DNA from: Mesostigma viride
Taxonomy: Eukaryota > Streptophyta > Mesostigmatophyceae > Mesostigmatales > Mesostigmataceae
NCBI GenBank assembly: GCA_009746045.1
Contig: RPFO01000072.1
Coordinates: 453,105-517,104 of the forward strand
Direction: 5' to 3'
Length of the DNA stretch: 64,000 nucleotides
Positions 36,001 to 46,676 of this stretch are shown here, in pieces (position 1 is the stretch's first letter; the number at the start of each line of letters is the position of its first letter). The notes below the pieces were generated by a model that worked only from the letters and a program-made list of their open reading frames with translations, was not told the origin of the DNA and did no database searches. The position numbers were made by a program, and so were the translations under genes.

Positions 36001-38890
36001 GCAAGAGCACAGGGAGCGGCCGGCACGAAAAGCGACATTTCCTTCTTTTTTTTCAGAAAACGTGGCAGCTGACGTGAAGTAGCACGGCATGAGATCCAAC
36101 ATGGGATCAAACATGGGTAATCGCAGCTGATGGGTGGGCGGGCGGGCGGGCGGGCGGCGGGCGGGCGGGCGGGCGGGCGGGCGGGCGGGTGGGCGGGCGG
36201 GTGGGTCGGTGGGTGGGTGGGTGGGTGGGTGGGTGGATCCCTGCAGGAGCCTTAAACAGGCATCCCGTGCCATGACTGTCACATGCATGCATCGTGACGA
36301 GGAAAACAAGCCCAATACTGCCCCGTCCATCGGGTGAGCGGACCAACCACCTAGACGAGGCTGGCAACACAGAACGTGTGTGCGGACCCAAACCTGCACA
36401 GACAGCCGCGTCGGCTTCATCGTCGTGATACTTTTCCGGTCTTCTCCGGTCCTTGTCAGGTACCCTTCATATTTGCCACCTGGCGACATAAAAGATTGGT
36501 GAGGTATCTGCAGTGCCGCATGATAGATCTCCTGTTTTCTCGACTCGACTCTTCGGCGAGATCGAAATCAACCGAGATTAATCTCTAGTTAATAACTGGC
36601 CATTACCCAAAAAAATCAACCGAGATTTCCAAGGTACCCTCATTTGTGATACGTCTTCTTGACTTCTTTCCCATTTTACATCTCTGGTCAATAATTTGGA
36701 ATAAAAAGACCCACTTACCTGCAAAAATAAATTGACATTCTGCTTTTGCAAATTAGGACCCCTTTGCTACATGGGATACTAGTCAACCATCTCGAGCTTT
36801 CGCCACCTCTCCTTTCGTATCCATTAGTCCTCGTTACCTGGAGCTAGGTGACATGAAAGATCTGGCGCCCTCCCAATCCAACGGGGGGGTTCCTCCGCCG
36901 CGCCATCCCCCGCCCCAACCCCCGGACGGTCTCCCCCAGCCCCACGTTAAAGCACCGCCATCCCCCGCCCCAACCCCCGGACGGTCTCCCCCAGCCCCAC
37001 GTTAAAGCACCGCCCTATAGCTAAACCAAACCAAACAACTATAGATCAAGTACACGATATCGAAGATAGCTCACTATCATCCGATGTGACGTCGATATGT
37101 ATCTAAGGCGTCCAATGTTGGGGTGGGTGGGTGGGTGGGTGGGTGGGTGGGTGGGTGGGTGGGTGGGTGGGTGGGTGGGTGGGTGGGTGGGTGGGTGGGT
37201 GGGTGGGTGGGTGGGTGGGTGGGTGGGTGGGTGGGTGGGTGGGTGGGTGGGTGGGTGGGTGGGTGGGTGGGTGGGTGGGTGGGTGGGTGGGTGAGTACGA
37301 ACAGTGCGAAAGAGCTCCAAGAAGGCCAAGAGGAAGGAAAGCAGCTCCGGATATGCAAGATCGTTCCAATGGGATTAAGGGGGTGGGGTGGGTGGGTCCT
37401 TTTTTCCAATTCAGCAAAGAAACTAAAGGATTGACGCCGACAACTCGGAAAAAACGGAAAAGTATGAACAGAGCAAAAGGTGTCAAAGGAAGCTAAGAGG
37501 AAGGAAAGCCCGTCTGGATTTATCCAACGAAGCAAAGGGGTCCTGAATTGCAAAAGCGGAATCTAAATGAATTTTACCTCACATGGGGGGGGGGGTTGGA
37601 CATGCGCTGACCCACCCTCCAAATCACATGCGCTGACCCACCCTCCAGTAAAAATGAGCTGACCCCCCACCAAACAAAATGCACTGACCCACCCACCAAA
37701 TCGTAGGCGCTGACCCACTCTCCAAATCACATGCGCTGACCCACCCTCCAAAGCGCATGCGCTGACCCACCCTCCAAAGCGCATGCGCTCGCCCACCCAC
37801 CAAATCGCATGCGCTGACCCACCCACCAGACACACGGGCTGACTCACAACCAGCACACCGGCTGACCCAATGGGCAGCGCAACAGAGAGTGGATGACGCC
37901 CATGGACACCCCCACAAGAGACATGGGCCCATGCAAAGCCCTCCCAATTTGGTCACTGTATGCCATGGGCCCTACCTATCTGGTCACTGTACGCCGTTAG
38001 CCTACCTACCTGGTCAATGTGCGCCACTTGCCCTACCTATCTGGTAACTGTACGCCACTGGTCCTACCTGGCTACTGTACACCATTGGCCCTACCTGGTC
38101 ACTGTACAGCGTGGTCACTATACCGGACGTCCCCGCGTCGATTTCGGCTTGCAAAAAGTCCATGGCGTCTGTCTCCTGGTGAACCATTGGCCACAACGAA
38201 CATCATAGAGCAGCGCAGAAGGCATCGCCACAGCGACGTCCAGGGACACCGCACAAGCATTGCCGTTGTTAGCGCATGCGCAGGTGATGCTAAACACGGT
38301 CAGCGCGACCCCGCGCGGTGACAACAAAGTGTGTGGCGAACACCGGCAGGGGGTGCCAACAAAAAAGCAGCGAGGAGCGAGCAAAAGCGACAAGCCAGTC
38401 TGGGCAGCGATGATCTATCGGCAGTCTTCGGGTCGCCAGTCCACGTCACCATTCCCATTTCGGCGGATGCGATGCACGATAACCCCGGAACGCCGCCGCT
38501 GCTGTCATCTACTGCTTGCAGGCTCCAAACGCAGACATGCAGAAAGCATCGCCCGGAAACCACCCCTACAGTTAAGGCCTCCAGCCCGCAGCCACCCATA
38601 AAGCTCAGGGCACTTCCCTGACCCTTCCCACTTACACTGAAGGCATCCACGTAGAACTCGCTGAGGTGCAAGCCCCGGTCACGCGCGGCCTGGCGCACGG
38701 CACTGCGCAGCACACCGCCTGTGGTGTTGGGCTTGTCAAGATAGTGCATCATAAACGAGAAGCGCAGGGTGGAGCGACGCAGGCAGGGGCAGAAGAACGT
38801 GGTGTCTTCTTGCGTCCGCACCAAACCGGCAAGGGACGACCAAAGCTGAAAAGAGATAAGCAATATCCACCGGTTCATCATCCCCTGCAC
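23826..38890 (-). CDS. Receptor-type class III nucleotide cyclase with PBP-like ectodomain, EGF-like module, TM and two cyclase domains
   Basis: Twelve exons (minus): 38890-38636, 38175-38095, 35731-35066, 34390-34155, 32736-32235, 30783-30495 (or 30499), 29878-29156, 28363-28290, 27862-27311, 26318-25831, 25165-24940 and 24290-23826; about 1518 residues. A hydrophobic signal peptide (about 5-22) precedes a ribose/sugar-binding PBP1-like fold: exon 1 FSFMMHYLD, exon 2 EIDAGTSGIVTTLYSDQ and exon 3 RDANAAGIPVYIVGG. Exons 4-6 are further PBP-like segments. An EGF-like Cys module (802-838) and one TM (859-883) follow. Cyclase domain 1: TDVEGSTSLWEW (D918), YESDTEGDSF (D961), DWPAELL, RGLRVRMGIHIG. 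Domain 2: YECEEKDGMF, RGLRLQIGMCMG, GPVVNRAARI (N1322, R1326), then LYEI and a Ser/Pro-rich tail. It should make cAMP or cGMP at the cytosolic face in response to an extracellular ligand; which product is not decidable. The exon 6-7 join is uncertain by 4 bases. Confidence 0.82.
24780..24945 (-). repeat. About 96-bp duplication of the exon 11 end plus donor, cyclase gene
   Basis: Read on the minus strand, GAGTTTGGCCTCAAG then GTACATAACA (the real exon 11 end and donor) is followed by a second copy GAGTTTGGCCTTGACAAG then GTACACAACA, and a third, partial copy. Each is followed by CTTGTTGCGCTGGTGTGC. Confidence 0.8.
28255..28300 (-). repeat. 25-bp duplication of the exon 8 donor, cyclase gene
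   Basis: On the minus strand CATTCACCACAAG then GTAGGCGCC (exon end and donor) is repeated as CATCCACAACAAC then GTAGGCGCC immediately downstream. Confidence 0.75.
28364..29155 (-). other. Intron 7 of the cyclase gene
   Basis: Donor GTGAGC at 29155 and acceptor CATGCAG ending at 28364. The join splits the codon of the first metal-binding aspartate in TDVEGST. No repeat array or further gene is recognised. Confidence 0.6.
30057..30141. repeat. Compound trinucleotide tract (TAC)n(TGC)n(GGC)n(TGC)n
   Basis: About 28 trinucleotides in intron 6 of the cyclase gene, changing register from TAC through TGC and GGC back to TGC. Confidence 0.95.
30440..30515 (-). repeat. Duplicated donor context of cyclase exon 6
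   Basis: GCATGGACGAGCAGGTGGG occurs at the exon 6 end and again about 56 bases into the intron, separated by sequence with GAGGTGAATGCG. Confidence 0.75.
31625..32002. repeat. 54-bp minisatellite, 7 units, cyclase intron 5
   Basis: The unit contains AACCATAAACAGTAGCATG and AACCAAGAACAAAGGGGCG. Stop-free minus-strand frames over it are artefacts. Confidence 0.93.
32135..32250 (-). repeat. 28-bp array made of copies of the cyclase exon 5 end and donor
   Basis: The coding end AACAACACCGCGCAG with donor GTGGGTGGGC is followed in the intron by three more copies of the same 28-bp segment (the last with AGGAACACCGTGCAG), so four consecutive CAG/GTGGGT donors exist. Confidence 0.88.
32980..33385. 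repeat. 15-bp array, about 27 units, cyclase intron 4
   Basis: Unit GAGAGGATGATAGAA with variants GGTGATA and GGATGATGG. Being a multiple of three it leaves open frames (EERMI repeats) on the plus strand; no splice or start evidence supports translation. Confidence 0.93.
34650..34975. repeat. Degenerate 20-25 bp repeats, cyclase intron 3
   Basis: About 14 diverged units with AAGGACTGCTCCTTAGTATAG-like cores. Spacing and sequence vary, indicating an older array than its neighbours. Confidence 0.75.
35752..35996. repeat. 18-bp array, about 13 units, just upstream of the cyclase exon 3 acceptor
   Basis: Unit GATGGCGACAAACACGCC and close variants (AACATGCC, AATGGTGAC). On the transcribed strand it ends about 20 bases before the TAG acceptor at 35732, where a branch point and pyrimidine tract would be expected. 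Confidence 0.93.
36131..36236. repeat. (GGGC)n then (GGGT)n tract
   Basis: About 15 GGGC units followed by about 10 GGGT/GGTG units, in intron 2 of the cyclase gene. Confidence 0.9.
36900..37016. repeat. 55-bp tandem duplication
   Basis: Two almost exact copies, each starting GCCATCCCCCGCCCCAACCC and ending CCCACGTTAAAGCACC, in intron 2 of the cyclase gene. Confidence 0.9.
37121..37293. repeat. (GGGT)n tract, about 43 pure units
   Basis: An uninterrupted tetranucleotide run in intron 2 of the cyclase gene; the transcribed RNA would be (ACCC)n. The G-rich strand is quadruplex-prone. It is not a known telomere repeat. Confidence 0.97.
37605..37860. repeat. 26-bp imperfect array, about 9 units
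   Basis: Units carry GCGCTGACCCACCCTCCAAA or the GCTGACCCACCCACCAAA variant; in intron 2 of the cyclase gene. Confidence 0.85.
37955..38100 (-). repeat. Array of copies of the cyclase exon 2 end and donor
   Basis: On the minus strand the exon end TGTACAGTGACCAG with donor GTAGGG is followed by TGTACAGTAGCCAGGTAGG, GCGTACAGTTACCAGATAGG, GCACATTGACCAGGTAGG, CGTACAGTGACCAGATAGG and a last diverged copy, in steps of about 30 bp. Confidence 0.85.
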
Positions 38891-40112
38891 GTTCAGTGCT
38901 AGTTTACTCGTCCCTTCGCGTCAAACGTCAGCATCTCGCAGAGACTTTTGTCACAGGAACGCCCTCGCATGTCTTTCCACCCTACTCGTCGCGGGCCCTA
39001 ACGGCATCCCGGTAAGCACCGGCCATAGCTGGTAGCGATTACTTGAGCAGCGCCGGTGTCCCTTTTGAACAAAGAAATTGTCGCAGCTCGTATCAGAGCG
39101 TGGGCACTCAGAGCAACGTCCGGGTAAGAGAATTACATAAAAGAAGTCAACTCACAAGATTTCAAAAAGCGGTAGCAGCAGGGATGGTAAACCGCGGCAG
39201 AGAGCCCGTGAACACACCGTTAACAAGCGTCACGCTTTTCGACCGAGGTCGCAAGGTAGCCATCAGGAGGGTCTGGATTGAAGTTAGCGTCCGATAAAAT
39301 GATTTCGAAAACGCCAGCATAAAAAAGGCGACATTCTAAAAGACGTGCGGTCGCGTAGGCTAGTTTATCAGTGGTAAAATCGTCGACGATCTGGGTACCT
39401 GTCATCGCCATGCAACGCGGCACAGTCAACGCCGGAAAAAGCAGGGACCTGCAAATGACGGCGTAATCAACCTTATCATAAGCCAGTTCCAGCATCTGAA
39501 GGCATGCTTACTGGGGAGGAAACCGAATCCAGCCTGTCAGCCATACTCTTGGCATTGTCCGGTGCAGATGATTCCTCGCAACGTAATTTTCTTTGTTGTG
39601 CCCAAACTAGGTTCGTGGCCACGTGTGACGGCCAGGCGGACGTGACAATGACTGAACCTCACGCGCGCATGAGCCCTGGACTACTTTTACTACCTGTAGC
39701 CTGCCTGCAACCTACCTACATACAGCCTTCAGTACCACGTTGTGCGGGTTATAAGCCGAGAATGGCGTGGGATCCAACTGACTGACTGATGATGACTAAT
39801 TGACTGAAGTCTTGAATGACTGAAGCCGAGTGGAGGAACAGTGGCCGTGGACGTTCATGGGCGTCACAGCGCAACGCCGCTGGGTCGCTTGACACGTGTT
39901 TCCACTTTGCCACGTGTCAATATGCCGCTAGCTGAAGTAAAGCGTTTGACAATAATTGACAAGCAGGTGCATGGCTGAATTCAGGAAATTAACTCGAAAC
40001 CGGCAGCTGGCAACCAGCAATCCTGCGTGCCAACATTTTTGCTTCCTGGGATTTCTCGGCTTGACAAGATGCAGCAATTTGGCTGGCAGCAAAGCCGCTG
40101 GCAGCAGCGCCG
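38891..40112. promoter_or_regulatory. Divergent intergenic region between the cyclase and DUF3431-like genes
   Basis: Starts of the two genes point away from each other across 1.2 kb. No repeat array, exon or RNA gene is recognised; composition is closer to 50% GC than in the exons. Promoters and 5' UTRs of both genes should lie here. Confidence 0.45.
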
Positions 40113-43100
40113 GTGGCAATGGAGACTCCCTTCCTTTGTCGGAGTTTATGCTCGAGGCAGGCCTTGACAGTTTTGTTTACGGCAATACTTTTGCTGTTCT
40201 CGGTTTTCTGCGGAGGGGCGGAGATTGCAGAGCGCGTGGCTGGTAATCTACCCAGAGGCACATTAGTTTCTTTTTATGAACAGCGTGATTACAAGGGGGA
40301 ATCCGTGTCCTTCGGGTGTGTGCCTTCATCACGTCACTTTTTCTCTGCTGTCCGATTTCAAGTTGCTTCACTTCGAGTCGCAAAGGGGTCCACCGCTTGG
40401 CTCATCTTATCTAGCCCGTGGTTTCGGGAACCCCGAGTCCTGCCTGCCGTGCAAGGTGATATCCATGACGTCGTCGCCACATGGTCAGGCACAATAACAG
40501 GAGTCTCCTCTCTCTGCAACTCCATCGCAGATAACGAATCTCTTTGTCCCAGCTTTGCCTTGTGGGCGAACCAGCCGTGCGCTCGAACGATCGTGACTTC
40601 AGGTAGCTGGGAAAAGGAGTTATATGACCTTAGCACAGAACTAGCTAGGCCGCGAGCGGCAACGGCACTCCCGGTGCAGGACCTTGACGGTGGGATTCAC
40701 GATGGCATGGCTGGCCCGCAAGGTGAAAATGCTGCGGTTGGCCTGCCAGTATACAGCAACTCAATTGGCGGTGGTGGGAACGCTGTCTACAGAGGCCGGC
40801 CGGCAGCTCTTGGTGCCAGGAATGAAAGTGATGCCTTAGTTGGTGCCGGCGTTGAGCCGGTCTGCACATGTACTGTGGCACCTGCCGTGCACTCAACAGC
40901 CTATGGCGACACTTCAGCGGTGGTTAGCAGGGAAACCTGCATGGCCTTCTGCCCTTTGTCCCTATGCGGGCGTGGTGGGCCTAGCATGCAGCCCCTCATG
41001 CCACCAGGGGAGGGCTTACTTACCAGTGCAAGTGGCACGGGTAGTAAGACTTGGGGGATGCCAACGTCTGGTGACGTCAAACCAGGCGCGGGGGGCAATG
41101 CGACTTCCGTGGTCCCAGAGCAGCGGGGCCTGGCCCGGAACGAAACGGCTGAATCCCGTCTACCGCGCGTGGGCGTGGTGCTGGTCTACTGTGCGGAAAA
41201 GATGCACCGGGCGATACTGGGGGGGTTGTCCTGCGACACCGTCGACGTCACCATCTACTCCAAGTGCGGCAGGGTGCCCCTGGTGCCCAGCGCGCTCATG
41301 CCCTGCACACAGGTGGACTAGTGCGTGTGCGCGCTCATGCCCTGCGCACAGGTGGACTAGTGCGCGCGCGCGCTCATGCCCTGCACACCGGTGGACTAGT
41401 GCCTGCGCGCGCTCATGCCCTGCACAGGTGGACTAGTGCGTGCGCGCGCTCATGCCCTGCACACAGGTGGACTATAGTAGTGCGTGCGCGCGCTCATGCC
41501 TTGCACAGGTGGACTAGTGCATGCGCGCGCTCATGCCCTGCACAGGTGGACTAGTGGGCGCGCTCATGCCCTGCACACAGGTGGACTAGTGCGTGCGGGA
41601 TGTGGTAGCAGCTGGGATGCGTTGGCTCAAATGCTTCTGTCATGAGCGCTGTAATGCCAGGCGTGGCAGACAACCGTCATATCAATTATCCCAGTCACAG
41701 CCACGCACCACCGGCTCCAGTGCGCACTAGTACACCCCGCGCCGCTGGCTTGTGCGTTGTATAAGGCGGCGGTGTTGCGGGGGTTGACAATAAGGGGGTT
41801 GTTGCAGGGACGTGTGGTCCTCCCGGTCCACCCAATGCCAACCGTGCCTGTGTCCATGGGAAGGACCTGATCGCCTGGGTGGGGCGTACGCAAGCATTAG
41901 AGAACTGTTCGCCTTGCGTATTGTTTCCCTGATGTGTGAAATCAAGGCTGCATGCGGACCTTTGGAGTGTAGGGAAGGTAGCCACGCTATGCGTATGATG
42001 CCTGTTGTTATAACCAACTTTGTCTATGATGCCAGTTGTTATAATAAACTATGCGTATGATGCCTGTTGTTATAACCAACTTTGTGTATGATGCCTGTTT
42101 TTATAACAAACTATGTGTATGATGCCTGTGGTTATAACAAACTTTGTGTATGATGCCTGTTGTTATAACCAACGTTGTGTATGATGCCTGTTTTTATAAC
42201 TAACTATGTGTATGATGCCTGTTGTTATAACCAATTATGTGTATGATGCCTGTTGTTATTACAAGTGAAGCCTATCTCTCGCTGGTGTTCTCTCAAGTGA
42301 GAGACTTTCCTTGTCCTTGTATTGCCAACTGCCAAGGCAGCATAACGGAGGTATCGGTCCAAATACACGAGGATGGACTGTCGTGCCCAGAATTTGGAGG
42401 GCTACATGGAAGCGGATTTCTCTGTACCATTCCCCAACGTGGCCATTCCCATCGGCCCGTTTCCCTGTGCTGTAACCCTGCATGCGTCAGAGCTCGCCCC
42501 CTCCATCCCCTGGGGGTGTCACCTTAATACTGACGTGTGCAAGCGACTCCGTGCCCATCTCCATGCCTTCTGCCCGCCTGTCCCTCCTTGATCCGGGCTT
42601 TATCCTTTTCTACCTTCCTCCCCTGCCTCGTAACTGGGTCGTGACCCAACGGCACGCATGCACGTCCGTCTTCGTGCCCCCCCCTTCGCGCCATACCACC
42701 CAACCTGCAGCGACGAGCACAGCGCGGCCGGCATGAACGTGCTGTCCTACCTGCTCCACCTGGCGCGCCACCATTCGTCGCTCCACCCGACCACGATCTT
42801 CCTCAAGGACCGGCTGCGGGGGGACATGCCCCGCGCGCTGCCCGAGATTGTGGGCGCGCTCGCACGCCACGATGTCGCTTACTATGCATTCTCCAACACC
42901 ATACGCACGGTCTGTCGCGTGCGCGTGATGTAGAATGTAACAGGGGGAAGCACGAATGCCACCGTCCTATGTTCATGATGATCATCAATATTTCGTGCTT
43001 GTGCACATCTTTAGGCTTGGCGCTGCATGTGGGGTCATTGTCCACTATTCGTGCCTGGCAGCATGCCTTGACTTCGTATGTTCCTCGCAGTTTCCTATAG

Positions 43101-45795
43101 GCTGTATATGACCATGATATTGTACGTTGATATTGTTGATGTTGTACTATTACAAGAAGACCCGATAGGGTCAAGCCCTTATATATTAGACGGCCCCTAT
43201 GTGATCCTAGGCCCTTTACGCTTGTCCTATCTAAATTCTGGGCCTACATACCCGTGCGACAGTCAAGCCATCCAGGCCTGTCCCGAAGTACGGCTAGTGG
43301 CTCGTGGCTCGTGGCTCGTGGCTCGTGGCTCGTGGCTCGTGGCCCGTGGCTAGTGGCTAGTGGCTCGTGGCTCGTGGCCCGTGGCCCGTGGCCCGTGGCT
43401 CGTGGCTCGTGGCTCGTGGCTCGTGGCCCGTGGCTCGTGGCTCGTGGCCCGTGGCTCGTGGCTCGTGGCTCGTGGCCCGTGGCTCGTGGCTCGTGGCCCG
43501 TGGCTCGTGGCTCGTGGCCCGTGGCTCGTGGCTCGTGGCTCGTGGCTCGTGGCTCGTGGCTCGTGGCTCGTGGCTCGTGGCTCGTGGCTCGTGGCTCGTG
43601 GCTCGTGGCTCGTGGCTCGTGGCTCGTGGCTCGTGGCCCGTGGCTCGTGGCTCGTGGCTCGTGGCTCGTGGCTCGTGGCTCGTGGCTCGTGGCTCGTGGC
43701 CCGTGGCTAGTGGCCCGTGGCTCGTGGCCCGTGGCTCGTGGCCCGTGGCTCGTGGCTCGTGGCTCGTGGCCCGTGGCTCGTGGCTCGTGGCTCGTGGCCC
43801 GTGGCTCGTGGCTAGTGGCCGTTGAGATTCCCTGCGTCCCGCACTGAAATTGCCCGTGGCTAGTTGTACTTGCATATGTTACGTCCAAGCTTTTAGGGTT
43901 CTTTTTTGGACAGTTGGCATACTGCTGATATCATACTTGTATCCTTTTTTTTGGGGGGGGGGAGGGGCGGAACAAGCGCTCATATTATTTGCAATGTTGG
44001 GACCAGATAGTTTTTGCAGTCAACACGGACGCTGCCAGAACAGATTGTGGAGCGGATTATTTATGATGCTCATGACCAGATAATCAGCATTACTTGTTTT
44101 CCTCCGAATATGCAGCAACTGGATGAATTTGATGGTCTGTCCCATCACCATTGTGTGTGTACTGTGTGTGCACGCCCATGACCCACAGGTGCGCGTGTCG
44201 GACCTGCGGGACACATACATGCGCAAAGTGGGCAGCGCATTCCACGCACCCGTGCTGTCCGCGCTGCAGTGCGGTGACGACCGGCCAGCCACCAATGCCT
44301 CGCAACCACTTGAAGCATCCGTGCCAACAAAGCCATTGAATGAGAGTGGCGCAGGGCACCCAAACGTGCCACCCAGTCAGCCCTTTTCCAGCCCTTCTGC
44401 CCAGTGGGGCCGGCCCACTGTTGCCACGTCCGCCATGGAAACGGGATGGGCGCAGGACCAGTGGCGGTCGGCGGTGCATTCTGTATTTGCGGTGGGACGC
44501 GACCGCGTGCGCATGTGGCCGGCTTGCAAGGTGGGTGAAGGAGGGCATTCCCAGCGCGCATGCATGTTGCTGCACACAGGCCCGTGCCACTTTACACGAG
44601 ATGCATGCATGTTTGTACGTGCTGTGCTGCCGGTGTGCACGATGGACGTGCAAGGGGCGTTGTGGGGACGTGCAATCCAATTTCTGCGGATTGAGTGCAA
44701 GCAGCAGGTACGGTGCCAGGTGGCAGCATGCGTGTAGGGCAGTCTGCTGCCAGCTGCTGGGATGACAACAGTCCCTGCATGCATGCTACTGCCCTGGCAC
44801 CGTGTGACTGTTCACTGTTGGTCCTCAGCAGCTCGGATGCGCTAGCTGGGCGCATCCGAGCCACTTTCTTAGCTGTGCCTTGCTTTCTTGCCGTGCTAGG
44901 ATCCCAGTGTGCATCATTTTAAAAAGTACTTCAAACTTTCCTCTGGTGGACTTTGAGCCTGGCTCTTATGTTTCCATAATAATCAAGGTGTCGTTGGCAT
45001 GAGCAGGCTATGCAATTTTGTGGTAAACGTAGAGTAACTTGCGTGCTTGCAGATCCTGGTGTGTGATCGAGTTGATTAGCTGAGTAGCATGTGTTTGGTT
45101 TAGAGAGGTTTGAGCATGATGTGTTCAGCAAAATACTCATTGCATTGGCATTTTTTGTGCGATCATGTATAGAATTTAATTGTCTAATGGGATGCTACGG
45201 AGAGTATTTTTGGTTTAGTGCCATGAAGCAAGAACTATTGGTAAGCGGAATAATCAACACTCCGTATGTGTTGTTGATGCAGATGGGCGTGGTTTGGGTG
45301 GCCTAACCCTAGTATTAATACGCTTGATTGGCAAACCCACGTTACTATTATCAGTAACTTGGGTCGTGGGGCTCGCACTTGTAGTCTTGTGGCACGAGAT
45401 AGCTAGATTTCCGTTAAATACGAGGTCTTTCCAGCCCCGCCCCCCACCATCCGTTCCATTCATACTATTTATGCACTCTGATGCAATGAAGCGACTTTGG
45501 GCATGGGAGGGAACATGCTTCCAACTTATTCTGCTCTTTCGCCATGCACTAATGTCCTTTCGCGATGTCTGCGCAGTATGAGGGCTTTGCCCAATACATC
45601 AAGGACTGGTACAGGCAAAGTCGCGCCCCTTTGACAAGCAGGACATTTGCCTCCTGGTTTGTGTTTGAAAGGATATGGGGGGAGTTGTTTCGTTGTCGGC
45701 CCGCTATGCATCACAAAGGAAATTTCGTTTGTTTGGAAAGTGAAACAGTGGCTAGTAAAGAGACACTAGCAAGGTTGCATCAATTTGATGGGTAA
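40113..45795 (+). CDS. DUF3431-like secreted or signal-anchored protein
   Basis: Four exons: 40113-41320, 42711-42918, 44189-44530 and 45577-45795 (phases 2, 0, 0), about 658 residues. Residues 17-33 form a hydrophobic signal peptide or type II anchor. Residues 35-350 are poorly conserved, with several Cys and N-glycosylation sequons (NES, NAT, NET). The conserved part begins at RVGVVLVYCAEK and VTIYSKCG; exon 2 gives AAGMNVLSYLLHLA and HPTTIFLKD; exon 3 WRSAVHSVFAVGRDRVRMWP; exon 4 YEGFAQYIKDW and FERIWGELFRC. This order matches the DUF3431 family (glycosyltransferase-like, function unknown; blocks YxKCG, NvGRExxtYL, FxVsrerI, ERlWp). The family's GRE block is changed to SAAGMN here. The first donor (TA before GTGCGT at 41321) is chosen because only it restores the exon 2 frame. 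Exon 3 could instead read through to a strong GTACGG donor after 44708. Confidence 0.6.
41290..41595 (+). repeat. Array of about 8-9 copies of the exon 1 end and donor of the DUF3431-like gene
   Basis: Units of 32-42 bp contain GCGCTCATGCCCTGCACA, CAGGTGGACTA and GTGCGTG. The first copy is the coding end of exon 1 with its GTGCGT donor at 41321; later copies are intronic and carry the same CTA/GTGCGTG context. Confidence 0.85.
41992..42262. repeat. 31-bp AT-rich array, 9 units, DUF3431-like intron 1
   Basis: The unit contains TATGATGCCTGTTGTTATAA then CCAACTTTGTG; units are 80-95% alike. Confidence 0.93.
43295..43822. repeat. Heptanucleotide array (GTGGCTC)n in intron 2 of the DUF3431-like gene
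   Basis: About 75 units of GTGGCTC with GTGGCCC and GTGGCTA variants. Seven-base units leave all frames open, giving spurious VARGSWL-type proteins. Confidence 0.97.
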
Positions 45796-46268
45796 TTGAG
45801 TTAGCTGTGTCACTGCCATTATAAATTGTCAGCAGCAAGTGATCAAATTATTGATTATGAACAACGAATTTAAAATCTGTGCCTCTGTCATGTCAAACTA
45901 TGTGATGGAGCCAAGACGGTCAGGTCGGAGCTAGTGCAATGATACGGTATAGGGCGGGTAGGCTAATCCGCCCAGCGCATAAATAGTGTGGGCTACACCA
46001 TTTAGTCGAATGGAGATACTACTCAACTATTTGCTCATTTAATTATTTGATACTACTGCTGGAGATGGAGATGGAGATGGACTCATTGGAGTGTAAAACA
46101 GTCCACACTCCCTACACTCCTTACAAAGTATAATTAATTAAGCGCGTGCTCCCGTTGGGGAGTCACGGAGCATTAACCCCGATGGATGGATGGATGGATG
46201 GGTACACACAATCCTACCGGTCTAAGCTATCTACATGCTATCTACAAAACAATCCTACTCTATATCTA

Positions 46269-46343
46269 TATGGTGCGCGTTTTCCGCGGCCCGGCACTGA
46301 ACGCAAATGTTTTTCACCTTTGCGGAGTGTCTGATCAGAATAT
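46269..46343. repeat. Dispersed 70-bp repeat, copy 1
   Basis: Begins CGTTTTCCGCGGCCCGGCAC and ends GTGTCTGATCAGAATAT; nearly identical to 46677-46743, 400 bp away, with the same orientation and different flanks. Confidence 0.8.
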
Positions 46344-46676
46344 ACGCTTGGCTGATTTCGATGGTACCGGCTACGCCCCCTTCTACTAAAAAGAAGGATT
46401 CAGCCGTGTTCAGCCCGTCTCACGGTGCGAGACTGAACAAGTCTCGCGTGCAGACACGTGTGTAGTACTCCTACACACAGATCTCGAGTGATTTATCTAG
46501 TACCAAATCCGAAAGGCTTGCATCACTCCCCGGACAGGAGAACTTTTGCGGATGACTATAGGTGTAAGTTGGCGTTGCCATGGTAACCGGAGACGTCCGT
46601 CCTATAGTCAGCAAAATTGGTGCGAGAGGTCCCCAGTTCGATTCCGGTCGGATTCATTTGCAGATCGCGTTTTTCC

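Noticed and set aside
37121..37293. (GGGT)n as an internal telomere
   Set aside because: GGGT is not a known telomere unit for the likely lineage (TTTAGGG or TTAGGG expected) and the tract is purely intronic.
43244..43888. VARGSWL / ATSHEPR repeat proteins
   Set aside because: Seven-base unit without stops; intronic.
44531..44708. Exon 3 of the DUF3431-like gene extended to the strong GTACGG donor
   Set aside because: Possible, but splicing at 44530 joins RDRVRMWPACK directly to YEGFAQYIKDW, which fits the family better; kept only as an alternative.
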